A stretch of DNA of 64,000 nt from Virgifigura sp964551315. Lineage in GTDB: Bacteria > Pseudomonadota > Alphaproteobacteria > Dongiales > Dongiaceae. This document shows positions 17,194 through 25,455 of this stretch, piece by piece. The stretch covers positions 1-64,000 of the forward strand of contig CAZKCM010000015.1 in assembly GCA_964551315.1 (NCBI GenBank), read 5' to 3'. Made by a program: the position numbers and the translations under genes. Below the pieces are notes generated by a model, which saw only the letters and a list, made by a program, of their open reading frames with translations, ran no database searches and was not told the DNA's origin. Position 1 is the stretch's first letter; every line of letters begins with the position of its first letter.

Positions 17194-19197
17194 TCAGGCC
17201 CCGTTCGGCAGGCTCGGCAGGTCTGTTTCCTCCGCAAGCGGAAAGGTGATTTCGCAGCGCAACCCGTCCTCGCAGAAGGCGAGCTGCACCTTGCCGCCCA
17301 ATTCGTGAGCGATGCTGCGTTCGATGAGATCCGCACCGAACCCCCGCCGCGCGGGCGCGCCGACCTTCGGCCCGCCGGATTCGCTCCAGCTCAGCCGAAC
17401 CCAGGGGCCGGTGTCCCTCGCTTCACGGCTCCAACGGATCTCGATATATCCGGTCGAACTCGACAGCGCCCCATACTTGGCCGCATTCGTGGCCAGTTCG
17501 TGCAGCACGAGCGCCACGGTGAGGGCGGTCTTCGGCGTCAGGCTGATTTCGGGTCCCGCGGCCCGGTACTTCGTATCGTCGCCTCGCATATAGGGGCGCA
17601 GGGCTTCGGAGATCAACGCGTCGATCCGCGCCTCTTCCCACCGGCTCGCCGTCAGGAGGCCGTGTGCGTTGGCGAGTGCGAGGATCCGGCCCCTGAAAGC
17701 CTCGTCGAACTCCTCGAGCGAGGCGCTTCGCCGCCGCGTCTGCGAGGCGATCGACAGGACGACCGCGAGCGTGTTCTTGACGCGGTGGCTGAGCTCGGCC
17801 AGCAACATCTTCTGATGTTGCTCTGCGCGCTTGCGCTCCGAGATGTCGCGGAAATAAACGGAAAGGCCGGCGAAGGACGGATAAACCGTCATTTCGATCC
17901 AGGACTGCAGAATCGGTGAGAAGGTCTGGAACTCAACGGGCTCGCGTGTCTCGGCGGCGCGCCGATACTGGCGATGGATCTCGGAGTCGAAGGCTTCCGG
18001 AAACTCGGACCAGATGTTCCGGCCGAGAAGGGACTCCCGCCGCCGCCCCCAGATCCGTTCTGCGGCTGCGTTGACGTAGGTGAATGTCCACCGTTCGTCG
18101 AGGGCGAAGAACGCGTCGCTGATGCTTTCCAGGATCTCGACGTTTCGGCGGTGCGCCTCGTCCAGCGCGGCGAGCGAGTCCTCGTTCCGCCGCATCACCT
18201 GCAAGGTCTGCCAGATGAGGATCGCTGCCGCGCCAAGACCGGCGATCGCGATCAGGGCATTCCATCGGAGACGCAGGCGCCAGCCGGCCAGGGCTTCGTC
18301 CGTCGAGATGCCGGTCGCGACGACGATCGGCAGGCCGGAAATACTGCGATAGGAGAGGATCCCATCTGTGCCGTCGAGGGGGGACTTGCCCTCGATGGTC
18401 CCCACCGGTGCGTTCGGCAGATGGGTGCGGAAGAGCTCGCTTTGCGCGAACCCGGTGTCGGGGCCGCCGCATCCCGGGGGGTGGCAGAAAAAGAGATCCC
18501 CGTTCGCGACCAGGACGGCGAGCATCGGGCGCGGACGGTATGCCAGCGTCTTGTAAAAGTTCGTGAGGCCTTCGGCGTCGAGCGTCGAAAGGATGGTGCC
18601 GGGCCGATCGTCGTTCCCGAAGGTGATCCGCCGGCTTATCGGCAGCATCCGCCGGCCGGAGTGGCGATCGAGGATGGGCGGCCCGATGACGAGGTCACTT
18701 CCGGCCGCGGGCGGCTTCACCTCAAAAGGGCGGCCGTCGATGCCGTCGAATGCGGGTGCCGGCGGCCCGAACCTGTTCGAGCCCAGCACGGCGGTGCCGT
18801 TTTCGTCGAAGACCCAAAGTGTCCCGTTTCCGCCCTGCGCCCTCGCCAGATTGCGGAACCTGCTCCATTGCGCCGGGGACCGACGCAGCGTCTCAAGCCC
18901 CTCATGCACGAGAAGCGCCGCCGCCTGCCGCATGAGGATGTCCCGCGTTTCGACGGATCTGCGCATGTCGGCCGCCAGGAGGAGGGCGGTTCCCTTGGTC
19001 CGCTCGCGGGCGATGCTTAGGCTCCGTTCATGATCGGCCCAGGACGCTACGGCGGAGAGCGTTCCGGCAACGGCGATGAACAGGAGGAAAAGGAGAAGCA
19101 GGGCCGCTTCCGGACGCCGTCGGCGATGGCGACGGCGAAGGTGCTTCCTCGTGCGATCCGCCTCCGCCCTAAGCGGAGAATTGGCGAAGGGCCGCAC
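17194..19197 (-). CDS. Membrane sensor histidine kinase, HWE type
   Basis: A 667-residue sensor kinase with GTG start. Membrane span 1 is at about residues 30-52, a periplasmic double-Cache-like sensor at about 53-300 (containing VFDENGTAVLGSNRFGPP and GTIEGKSPLDGTDGILSYRS), span 2 at about 305-328, and a PAS domain from about 345 (ILESISDAFFALDERWTFTY ... VYFRDISERKRAEQ). The kinase core has the HWE hallmarks: H-box AELSHRVKNTLAVVLSIASQ, N-box VLHELATNAAKYGALS, and the Trp-x-Glu element LSWSESGGP. No receiver protein is adjacent. HWE kinases often feed the general stress response in alphaproteobacteria; here that is inference. Ligand unknown. Confidence 0.92.
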   Translation of the reverse strand: MRPFANSPLRAEADRTRKHLRRRHRRRRPEAALLLLFLLFIAVAGTLSAVASWADHERSLSIARERTKGTALLLAADMRRSVETRDILMRQAAALLVHEGLETLRRSPAQWSRFRNLARAQGGNGTLWVFDENGTAVLGSNRFGPPAPAFDGIDGRPFEVKPPAAGSDLVIGPPILDRHSGRRMLPISRRITFGNDDRPGTILSTLDAEGLTNFYKTLAYRPRPMLAVLVANGDLFFCHPPGCGGPDTGFAQSELFRTHLPNAPVGTIEGKSPLDGTDGILSYRSISGLPIVVATGISTDEALAGWRLRLRWNALIAIAGLGAAAILIWQTLQVMRRNEDSLAALDEAHRRNVEILESISDAFFALDERWTFTYVNAAAERIWGRRRESLLGRNIWSEFPEAFDSEIHRQYRRAAETREPVEFQTFSPILQSWIEMTVYPSFAGLSVYFRDISERKRAEQHQKMLLAELSHRVKNTLAVVLSIASQTRRRSASLEEFDEAFRGRILALANAHGLLTASRWEEARIDALISEALRPYMRGDDTKYRAAGPEISLTPKTALTVALVLHELATNAAKYGALSSSTGYIEIRWSREARDTGPWVRLSWSESGGPKVGAPARRGFGADLIERSIAHELGGKVQLAFCEDGLRCEITFPLAEETDLPSLPNGA

Positions 19198-19198
19198 G

Positions 19199-19651
19199 TC
19201 AGCGGCCCTGAATCAGGAGCGGTCGACGGCATGTCATGCCCGTCTCTCTGACGCCGTTCGTCCCGACCTCTGCTGCTCCGAGATTCTCGCAGGTTGCGAG
19301 CGCGCGCAACGAGAAAAGCGTACGCGACAGGCCGATGCTCAACCACGTCGCCACGCGGACTTGCCTGACTGATTTCGGTGCCGGCTGCGCCCTCCGCAGG
19401 CCGACGCCGCGACGCTGCGGAACGGGAACCGGAGCGCCGGCACAGCCTGATCGGTCGATGAGCGCCGGGCACGGCCCGGTATCGCCACAGAACTGCGTCG
19501 ACAACGGGCAATCGAAGCCGTCCAGCGCAAAGACAGCGGTAGAAGAGTCCGGTTCGTCTCGGCCGAACGGCGAGTAAACCGCGATGCCCGTCCGCGGATT
19601 CGACCTCGACAATGCATATCCGACGAGAACGAGCGGGAACAATCCGGGCAC
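19199..19651 (-). CDS. Doubtful small protein upstream of the HWE kinase
   Basis: A 150-codon frame with a GTG start. The first ~90 codons show sensible codon choice and a hydrophobic N-terminus (LFPLVLVGYALS) followed by a cysteine-containing soluble stretch (GFDCPLSTQFCGDTGPCPAL), compatible with a small exported protein. The last third is Arg-rich and shadow-like, so a frameshift or an earlier true stop is possible. It lies in a 664-bp space (19198-19861) that otherwise has no recognisable gene. I do not recognise a family. Confidence 0.3.
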   Translation of the reverse strand: MPGLFPLVLVGYALSRSNPRTGIAVYSPFGRDEPDSSTAVFALDGFDCPLSTQFCGDTGPCPALIDRSGCAGAPVPVPQRRGVGLRRAQPAPKSVRQVRVATWLSIGLSRTLFSLRALATCENLGAAEVGTNGVRETGMTCRRPLLIQGR

Positions 19652-19861
19652 CGATCGGGTTCACTTCATGGACGTTTGTGACGCGGAGTCGCGGCACTTC
19701 GTCGAAGAGCCACGGACCACCAAATCTCTGTCCCTGCCGCCACACAGGACGAGCGCATTGTTCGAGGTCCGCATCGCGAGGCGCGGATGTGTGAAGCGCC
19801 ACCCCATTCCGGCAAGGTCTGCTGTGAACCGATGAGCGGCGTGAACGGTTCCAAGGCCCCG

Positions 19862-20638
19862 ATGCGATGCCGCCGTTTCGCCGCCTGTTGCGGCGCCCCG
19901 TCGTTGCTCGGCATTCTCTTGCCCCTTCTGTCGGCCTGCGGCGGCGCTTCGGATACCAAGGTCGTCGATTGCTGGCTTCTGGAGTCGTCGCAACTCGCCG
20001 CGGCTGCTCAGGATGGATACTGCACCGACGCCTTCGCCCGGTATGTCGAGGAAACGGCCCCGGAGACCGAGTACGTTATGACGGGGTTCGCACCCGGTCA
20101 GGGGAGCAGGTCGTCAAGTGATTCGGCCGCCGGCGGTGTTGTCGGAGGCGCATCTTCGGGGCGCGGAGACGGCGACGGAGATGGCAGCAACGACGGGGCC
20201 TCCGGGGGTGGCGCCAACGGCTCCGGAGACTCCGGAGGGGTCGGCGGCGCAGGGGCGGGTGACTCAGGGAACGGCGACCCAGGGACCGGCGGGTCCGGCG
20301 CCGGCAGGACCGCTGACGGTGGTGCCGGTGACGGCGGGGCCGGTGACGGCGGGGCCGGGGATCGGGGCAATGGCGACACCGCGGGAGGCAACAGCTCCGG
20401 TGGCGGGGACGACAACGGCGGGAATGGGGGAACGGGATCGAGGGACAGAGAGACGGCCAGAGACGCGGCGCGAGCGGCGGGAGACGCCGCCAGAGACGCG
20501 GTCGGTGCGGCGAGGGACGCCGCCCGAAATGCCGCCGACAGGGCCAGAGGCGCCATCGGCGCCGCGGTTGGCAAGGCCGGAGGCGCACTCGGCGACGCTG
20601 GAGGTGGAATCGGCGGAAGGGGGCGCGGCTCGGAGTGA
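19862..20638 (+). CDS. Low-complexity Gly/Asp-rich lipoprotein
   Basis: A ~258-residue secreted protein. A basic start (MRCRRF) and hydrophobic stretch end in the lipobox LLSAC (Cys about residue 27), so it is probably a lipoprotein. Next comes a short ordered domain with two cysteines (DCWLLESSQLAAAAQDGYCT), then about 120 residues made almost only of G, D, S, A and N with short repeats such as GGAGD three times in a row, and finally an amphipathic Ala/Arg/Asp tail with heptad-like ARDAA units (DAARAAGDAARDAVGAARDA). In-frame starts also exist at 19787 and 19832; 19862 gives the most normal signal peptide. Function unknown: a spacer or surface-exposed linker is plausible. The antisense frame is Pro-rich and not a gene. 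Confidence 0.6.
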   Translation: MRCRRFAACCGAPSLLGILLPLLSACGGASDTKVVDCWLLESSQLAAAAQDGYCTDAFARYVEETAPETEYVMTGFAPGQGSRSSSDSAAGGVVGGASSGRGDGDGDGSNDGASGGGANGSGDSGGVGGAGAGDSGNGDPGTGGSGAGRTADGGAGDGGAGDGGAGDRGNGDTAGGNSSGGGDDNGGNGGTGSRDRETARDAARAAGDAARDAVGAARDAARNAADRARGAIGAAVGKAGGALGDAGGGIGGRGRGSE

Positions 20639-20692
20639 GGGAACGGGTGCGATCGCCGGATCGCTGCGGTTACGGAGGCGTCGATTCGCGTC

Positions 20693-21127
20693 TCATTCCG
20701 CGGCCGAGGCCCAACGGCGTGCGCGGTCCAGCTTCGCCCTCGCGTCGGCCACCTTTTCGGTCCAGATCCGCACCGATTCCTTGTTGTGGTGGATGGCATC
20801 CCGGGCGAAGGCGAGCTGTCTTTCGCGATCCGGCGATTGCGGCAGGCGCAGCGCCGCACGGAACTGCCGGACGGAGATGCGGAGCCAGCGCAGATGCTCG
20901 GCACGCAGGTTCTCGAAGCGCCGCAGGTCCGCGCGCAGCACGGCTTCGCGGTCCGTTCGCTCCCAGCGGCGGCGCGCGGCCAGTTCGTCCAGCGATGCCC
21001 CATCCCACCTGCCGGAGGACGGGCCCGACGGACCGTTGTGACGACGCTCGGCGCGGTCAATCTCGTCGAGGATTTCCGGTGCCGAGCGCGGCGGGGGGCG
21101 CGGGGCGCGGCGATTGATGTCGGTCAT
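20693..21127 (-). CDS. Coiled-coil hypothetical protein
   Basis: A 144-residue, highly charged, cytosolic protein. After a Pro/Arg-rich N-terminus (NRRAPRPPPRSAPEILDEID) it is almost wholly helical, with coiled-coil-like stretches DREAVLRADLRRFENLRAEH and ERQLAFARDAIHHNKESVRI. GGAGAGCGATC upstream of the ATG at 21127 is a good ribosome site. No cysteine, signal or catalytic motif is visible and I do not recognise the family. It is convergent with the Gly/Asp-rich lipoprotein (54 bp apart) and divergent from the GH15 gene. Confidence 0.6.
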   Translation of the reverse strand: MTDINRRAPRPPPRSAPEILDEIDRAERRHNGPSGPSSGRWDGASLDELAARRRWERTDREAVLRADLRRFENLRAEHLRWLRISVRQFRAALRLPQSPDRERQLAFARDAIHHNKESVRIWTEKVADARAKLDRARRWASAAE

Positions 21128-21447
21128 GATCGCTCTCCAGGCCCGACGACGCGGCGGGCCGGTCCCTGAGGGACTGCGATGCGAAGGTAGTTGAAGGGCC
21201 GGGGGCCCTCTTCATTTCTCCCGGGTCACCGATGGAGATGCGTGCTGCAGCGGCGGCGCGGTGTCCGGCCGGTTCGATCCCGCCGTTTCGGGACGTCATT
21301 TCGCGCGCGATCGGCGCGCCAGACTATATCGAAAATGGGTCTTTTCTGGCGGCATTCAATGCCGCGGTACGAGGGCGGCCTCCGGAACGGAGAGGGAGCT
21401 TTGCGAGAAATCGCCGGGGACGCGTGCGGGAAACAGGGAGCGCCACC

Positions 21448-23274
21448 ATGCCGTCGCGAATCGAAGACTATGCCTTGATCGGGGATTGCGAGACCGCCGC
21501 GCTGGTTGCGCGCGACGGCTCTATCGACTGGCTCTGCTGGCCTCGGTTCGATTCCCCAGCCTGCTTCGCCGCGCTCCTTGGTGGACCGGAGCACGGTCGA
21601 TGGCAGCTCGCCCCTGCTGCCGCGGCGCGGCGCGTGACGCGCCGTTATCGCGATCGGACGCTGATTCTGGAGACGGAGTACGAAACCGACGATGGGGGCG
21701 CGGTTACCTTGATCGACTTCATGCCGTTACGAGGCGTTGCCTCGGATGTCGTACGGATGGTGGTCGGTCGGCGCGGCCAGGTTCCCATGCGCATGGAACT
21801 AATCATTCGCTTCGACTACGGCGCGCTGGTTCCCTGGGTCACGCGGCTGGAAGACGGAACCCTGCGCGCGGTCGCCGGCCCCGATATGGTGATCCTTCGG
21901 ACTCCCGCTCCGCTCCGTGGCGAGGGGCTTCGGACGATCAGCGAGTTCACCCTTTCGGCGGGCGAGACGGTGCCCTTCGTGCTGACCTACGGCACATCGC
22001 ACCTCGCGCCGCCGGCGCCCGTCGATCCCGAGAAGGCGGCGGCGGAGACCGAGCGGTTCTGGCGGGACTGGGCGAGCCGGTGCCGCCCGGCGGCGGAATG
22101 GTCCGATGCCCTCCTGCGCTCCCTCATCACGCTCAAGGCGCTCACCTACCGACCCAGCGGCGGTGTCGTCGCCGCCCCGACGACCTCGCTGCCGGAACAG
22201 ATCGGCGGCCCGCGGAACTGGGACTATCGCTATTGCTGGCTGCGCGACACGACCTTCACGCTGCTGGCCCTGATAGACGCCGGCTACTACGACGAGGCGC
22301 AGGCTTGGCGCGAATGGCTTCTCCGCGCCGTCGCCGGCAGCCCGCCGCAGATTCAAATCATGTACGGGATCGCCGGCGAACGACGCCTGACGGAGCTGGA
22401 GGTCGACTGGCTGCCGGGCTACGAGGCCTCGCGGCCCGTGCGCATCGGCAACGCGGCGCACCGCCAGCTCCAGATCGATGTTTTCGGCGAGGTCATGGAC
22501 GCCCTTCATCAGGGGCGGAAGGGCGGTCTGGCGCCGAGCGAGGCGGGATGGCGGCTGCAACAGGCGCTGACCGGCCATCTGGCGGAGATCTGGGACCGGC
22601 CCGACGAGGGAATCTGGGAGATGCGCGGTGACCCGCAACACTTCACGCACTCGAAGGTGATGGCGTGGCTGGCGATCGACCGGGCGGTCAAGAGTGTCGA
22701 GGCGTTCGGCCTGGATGGCCCGGTCGACCGCTGGCGGACCTTGCGGCGGCAGATCCATGACGAGGTCTGCGCCAAGGGCTTCGACCCGGAAAAGGGGAGT
22801 TTCGTCCAGTCCTATGGCTCGAAACAACTCGACGCCAGTCTGCTGCGGCTGCCGCTGGTGGGGTTCCTGCCGCCGACCGATCCGCGGATTCGGGGCACCG
22901 TCGAGGCGATCAAGCGCGAACTGGTGGTCGACGGATTCGTCCTGCGCTATGACACCGCGGGCACCGACGACGGCCTTCCGCCGGGGGAGGGGGCGTTCCT
23001 GGCCTGCAGCTTCTGGCTGGCCGACAACTTGGTTCTCATGGGCCGGCAGGACGAGGCGCGCCGGATTTTCGAGCGGCTGCTGGGACTGTGCAACGATGTC
23101 GGCCTGCTGGCGGAGGAGTACGACCCGCATGGGAGGCGCATGCTGGGCAACTTCCCGCAAGCCTTCTCGCATGTGGCGCTCATCAACACCGCGTACAACC
23201 TGACCCGCGCCGTCGGCCCCGCCGAGCATCGCGCCGATCCGGAGGCGGACGCCGGGCGGCCTGCCTCCGATTGA
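21448..23274 (+). CDS. Glycoside hydrolase family 15 protein (glucoamylase/trehalase-like)
   Basis: A 608-residue cytosolic enzyme. The N-terminal beta-sandwich starts RIEDYALIGDCETAALVARD and GSIDWLCWPRFDSPACFAAL, the family opening. The (alpha/alpha)6 barrel has GGPRNWDYRYCWLRDTTFTL, the WEMRGDPQHFTHSKVMAWLA segment and the C-terminal EGAFLACSFWLADNLVLMGR and EEYDPHGRRMLGNFPQAFSH. Bacterial members of this type include glucoamylases, trehalases and glucodextranases that release glucose from alpha-glucosides; without signal peptide it probably acts on internal glycogen, trehalose or maltodextrin. I use the ATG at 21448, where the family start matches; the frame is open to 21232. No other glycogen or trehalose genes adjoin. 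Confidence 0.92.
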   Translation: MPSRIEDYALIGDCETAALVARDGSIDWLCWPRFDSPACFAALLGGPEHGRWQLAPAAAARRVTRRYRDRTLILETEYETDDGGAVTLIDFMPLRGVASDVVRMVVGRRGQVPMRMELIIRFDYGALVPWVTRLEDGTLRAVAGPDMVILRTPAPLRGEGLRTISEFTLSAGETVPFVLTYGTSHLAPPAPVDPEKAAAETERFWRDWASRCRPAAEWSDALLRSLITLKALTYRPSGGVVAAPTTSLPEQIGGPRNWDYRYCWLRDTTFTLLALIDAGYYDEAQAWREWLLRAVAGSPPQIQIMYGIAGERRLTELEVDWLPGYEASRPVRIGNAAHRQLQIDVFGEVMDALHQGRKGGLAPSEAGWRLQQALTGHLAEIWDRPDEGIWEMRGDPQHFTHSKVMAWLAIDRAVKSVEAFGLDGPVDRWRTLRRQIHDEVCAKGFDPEKGSFVQSYGSKQLDASLLRLPLVGFLPPTDPRIRGTVEAIKRELVVDGFVLRYDTAGTDDGLPPGEGAFLACSFWLADNLVLMGRQDEARRIFERLLGLCNDVGLLAEEYDPHGRRMLGNFPQAFSHVALINTAYNLTRAVGPAEHRADPEADAGRPASD

Positions 23275-23467
23275 GGCACAATCAGATCCGGCCGGCAAAG
23301 GCGGCCTGACTCCGTTCCAGTTGTTGAGCGTTTTGTTGAGCGTTGCGCTGGACGGACAGGTCGAGGCGGCGTTCTGTCTCCGGTGAGTCGTCCGGGCGCT
23401 GAATATCTGGCCATGCTCGTCATCACAGGGCCGCTGCGCCGGCTTTCTCCCGCGCAGGCTTGAGACC

Positions 23468-23695
23468 TTAGGAAGCGTCCGCCGGCCCGTGGCCAGACAT
23501 GTCGTAATTTGCGGTGAGGTCCGCATCGCGGCCGCCGCAGCGACTGCATGTCAGCCGGGGCGTCACGTCGCGGACCGGAACGTCGTAGCCGCAACGCTGC
23601 GCGATCTTGACCGGGTCGACCGCGGCGCGATGGCCGCAGGCGCGGCAGGTGGCCCAGAGCAGCACGCCATGCGCCACGGCGTCCCCCAGCACCAT
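23468..23695 (-). CDS. Small zinc-ribbon protein
   Basis: A ~75-residue protein with two metal-binding knuckles: TCRACGHR (Cys-x2-Cys) and CSRCGGRD (Cys-x2-Cys), 30 residues apart, a standard zinc-ribbon layout. The frame is open to 24001, but upstream it is Pro/Arg-rich shadow of the methyltransferase; ATGs at 23695 and 23725 are the reasonable starts. It lies 73 bp downstream of the methyltransferase on the same strand and may be the last gene of that transcript. Zinc ribbons of this size bind nucleic acid or act as metal or protein adaptors; no specific role can be read. Confidence 0.6.
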   Translation of the reverse strand: MVLGDAVAHGVLLWATCRACGHRAAVDPVKIAQRCGYDVPVRDVTPRLTCSRCGGRDADLTANYDMSGHGPADAS

Positions 23696-23768
23696 CGCAT
23701 CGTTCCGTCGGATCGGCCCGGCCATACGGCCATAGCAGGGGCAGGGGTGATGGGAGTCAAGCCGCGCT

Positions 23769-24503
23769 CTAAGGGCGGCAACGGAACTCCGCGGCATAGG
23801 CGCCGAGAAGGATGCCGGCCAGCGGCCCGCCGGGCGGGGGTGCCTCCGAGGCGGACATTGTGGAGGCCGCCCCCAGGCGCAGGCGCGGCCAGGGCGTGTA
23901 GGGCAGGCCGTGCAAGGCGGCGCGGCGAAGGCCCTGGCGGGCGGCGAGCGCCGCAAGCCGGTTCGGCGGCAGATGGCGGGCCGGTGGTTCGGCTTCGCCA
24001 CAGGGGTCGAGCAGACGCCGCAGCCGGACCAAAGGATTCCAGGGGTGCGGCATGATCACGACCAGGCTGCCGCGCCGGGCGAGGGCGCGCCGGGCCCGGC
24101 CGAGGGCGGCGGAGGGGTCGGGCAGATGCTCCAGCGTCCCGGCGAACAGCACGATGTCGAACGGCTCGTCCGGGAGGTCGAAATCGTTCGCGTCGCCGAT
24201 GGCGAACCGGAGAGCGTGCGCCGAGGCGGAGGCGGCGTTCGACCGCGCCCGCGCGACCATCGCCGGGGAGATGTCGAGGCCGACGCCGGCGCTGAGGAGA
24301 TCGGCCAGATGCAGCAGGTTCTGTCCGGTTCCGCAGCCGAGCTCGAGGAGGCGCGGCCGGTCGAATCGGCGGCACAGGGCGCGGAGATAGCGGATCCTCG
24401 CGGCGAATTCCTCCGCCCGTTCGGAGGCGGGACCGTGCGCCTCGTCCCAGTGCGCAGCCGCACGATCGAAGGCGGCGGTGGAGGACGGCCCCGGTTCCGG
24501 CAC
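23769..24503 (-). CDS. Class I SAM-dependent methyltransferase
   Basis: A 244-residue methyltransferase. Motif I is LLELGCGTGQNLLHLADLL (about residue 55), with the acidic end of strand 2 in GVGLDISPAMVARAR, motif II region FDIVLFAGTLEHLPDPSAAL and post-motif region RRGSLVVIMPHPWNPLVRLR. This UbiE/BioC-like core methylates small molecules; the C-terminal ~60 residues (after HLPPNRLAALAARQGL) resemble a substrate lid. GTG at 24503 lies 11 nt downstream of the creatininase-family stop, so the two are translationally close. With that neighbour it forms the left arm of the unusual biosynthetic block. Substrate unknown. Confidence 0.85.
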   Translation of the reverse strand: MPEPGPSSTAAFDRAAAHWDEAHGPASERAEEFAARIRYLRALCRRFDRPRLLELGCGTGQNLLHLADLLSAGVGLDISPAMVARARSNAASASAHALRFAIGDANDFDLPDEPFDIVLFAGTLEHLPDPSAALGRARRALARRGSLVVIMPHPWNPLVRLRRLLDPCGEAEPPARHLPPNRLAALAARQGLRRAALHGLPYTPWPRLRLGAASTMSASEAPPPGGPLAGILLGAYAAEFRCRP

Positions 24504-24516
24504 GCGCCCCTCGCGG

Positions 24517-25329
24517 TCAGAGGCGATCGTCGGACGGGGCGGGCGGCTCCATGCGGTCCACCTCCTTGAGGAGCCCGACCAGACCTTGTGCCGCGTGCTC
24601 GACCAGCCGGGCGCCGCTCTCGGCGCTCGCCGCTCGGGCGTCACCACAGGCGCCCTGCGGGTTGAGGTCCTGCGCCATCCAGGCGAAGCGGATCCGGCCG
24701 TCGCGGACGAGATGCCGCCCCTCGCCTTCGAGCGCCGCCGCGCGCGAAGGGAAGGACGCCAGCCGGTCCATGCGAACGAGATCCGGCCGCAGATGCAGCA
24801 TCATCGAGGTCTCGACCGCGCCGCCATGGATGCCATGCCGCAGTTCTGCCGTGTCGAACAGGCCGTCCGGAACGCCGAAATCGAACCAGCTGACCGCGAC
24901 GGCGAGCATTCCGTGGCGGACGCGCAGCTCGCGCGCGACGATCTCCATGGCCGCCTTGTTGCCGCCGTGGCTGTTGAACAGCACGAGCTTGCGAAAACCG
25001 GCGCGCGCGACCGAGCCGGCGGTGTCCAGCCAGCATCGCATCGCCGTCTCGGGGTCGAGCGAAAGCGTTCCGGGAAAGGCGAGATGCTCGCTCGACGCAC
25101 CGATCTCGAGGCAAGGCAGGCGGAGGACGGGAAGGTCATCCGGCAGAAGGTCGATCGCGCGGTCGAGGATGCCGGCGTTGATGCAGGCGTCGACCGAGAC
25201 CGGAAGGTGCGGACCGTGTTGCTCGACCGCGGCCAGCGGCAGCACCGCGATCACCCGGCCCTTGTCGAGCGCGTCGAACTCGGGGGAGGTCATGTCCGCC
25301 CAGAGGCGACGGGGTGAAGCGCTGCTCAT
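24517..25329 (-). CDS. Creatininase-family (ArfB/MftE-like) amidohydrolase
   Basis: A 270-residue metal-dependent amidohydrolase. All metal ligands of the family are visible: Glu and His in AAVEQHGPHLP, Asp in VSVDACINAG, His in FNSHGGNKAAM and Glu in HGIHGGAVETSMML. The family includes creatininase, MftE of mycofactocin synthesis and ArfB, which deformylates the pyrimidine made from GTP in archaeal flavin/F420 synthesis. ATG at 25329 follows GAAGGAAGCCT. The neighbours (a RibD-type reductase and a pterin-synthase homologue) make an ArfB-like role on a formylamino-pyrimidine a reasonable hypothesis; creatine metabolism is less likely since no creatinase, hydantoinase or sarcosine genes adjoin. 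Divergent from the CDP-alcohol phosphatidyltransferase. Confidence 0.85.
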   Translation of the reverse strand: MSSASPRRLWADMTSPEFDALDKGRVIAVLPLAAVEQHGPHLPVSVDACINAGILDRAIDLLPDDLPVLRLPCLEIGASSEHLAFPGTLSLDPETAMRCWLDTAGSVARAGFRKLVLFNSHGGNKAAMEIVARELRVRHGMLAVAVSWFDFGVPDGLFDTAELRHGIHGGAVETSMMLHLRPDLVRMDRLASFPSRAAALEGEGRHLVRDGRIRFAWMAQDLNPQGACGDARAASAESGARLVEHAAQGLVGLLKEVDRMEPPAPSDDRL

Positions 25330-25404
25330 AGGCTTCCTTCGGTGGTCGCATGGCCGGCGGTGCGGCGTCGTCGGATCTTGGCGAAACGCTCCGGATGTGT
25401 AAAC

Positions 25405-25439
25405 CATGCCGCCGAGGGGAGGACGCCCTCGGCGGCATG
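25405..25439. promoter_or_regulatory. Perfect 14-bp hairpin in divergent promoter region
   Basis: CATGCCGCCGAGGG (25405-25418) and its exact complement (25426-25439) enclose a 7-nt loop. It ends 16 nt before the ATG of the phosphatidyltransferase and lies in the 126-bp region between that gene and the divergent creatininase gene. No T-run follows. It could be a leader RNA structure or a protein-binding palindrome. Confidence 0.6.
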
Positions 25440-25455
25440 CACAGGTCCGGCCTCG

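Noticed and set aside
20098..21060. Long Pro/Ser-rich open frame on the minus strand
   Set aside because: It is antisense to the Gly/Asp-rich lipoprotein; GGC/GAC codons read backwards give Pro and Val/Ser. It also overlaps the better supported coiled-coil gene.
24517..25329. Mycofactocin cluster (MftE)
   Set aside because: The protein is in the same superfamily, but no precursor peptide, radical SAM MftC, MftD or MftF-type gene set is present.
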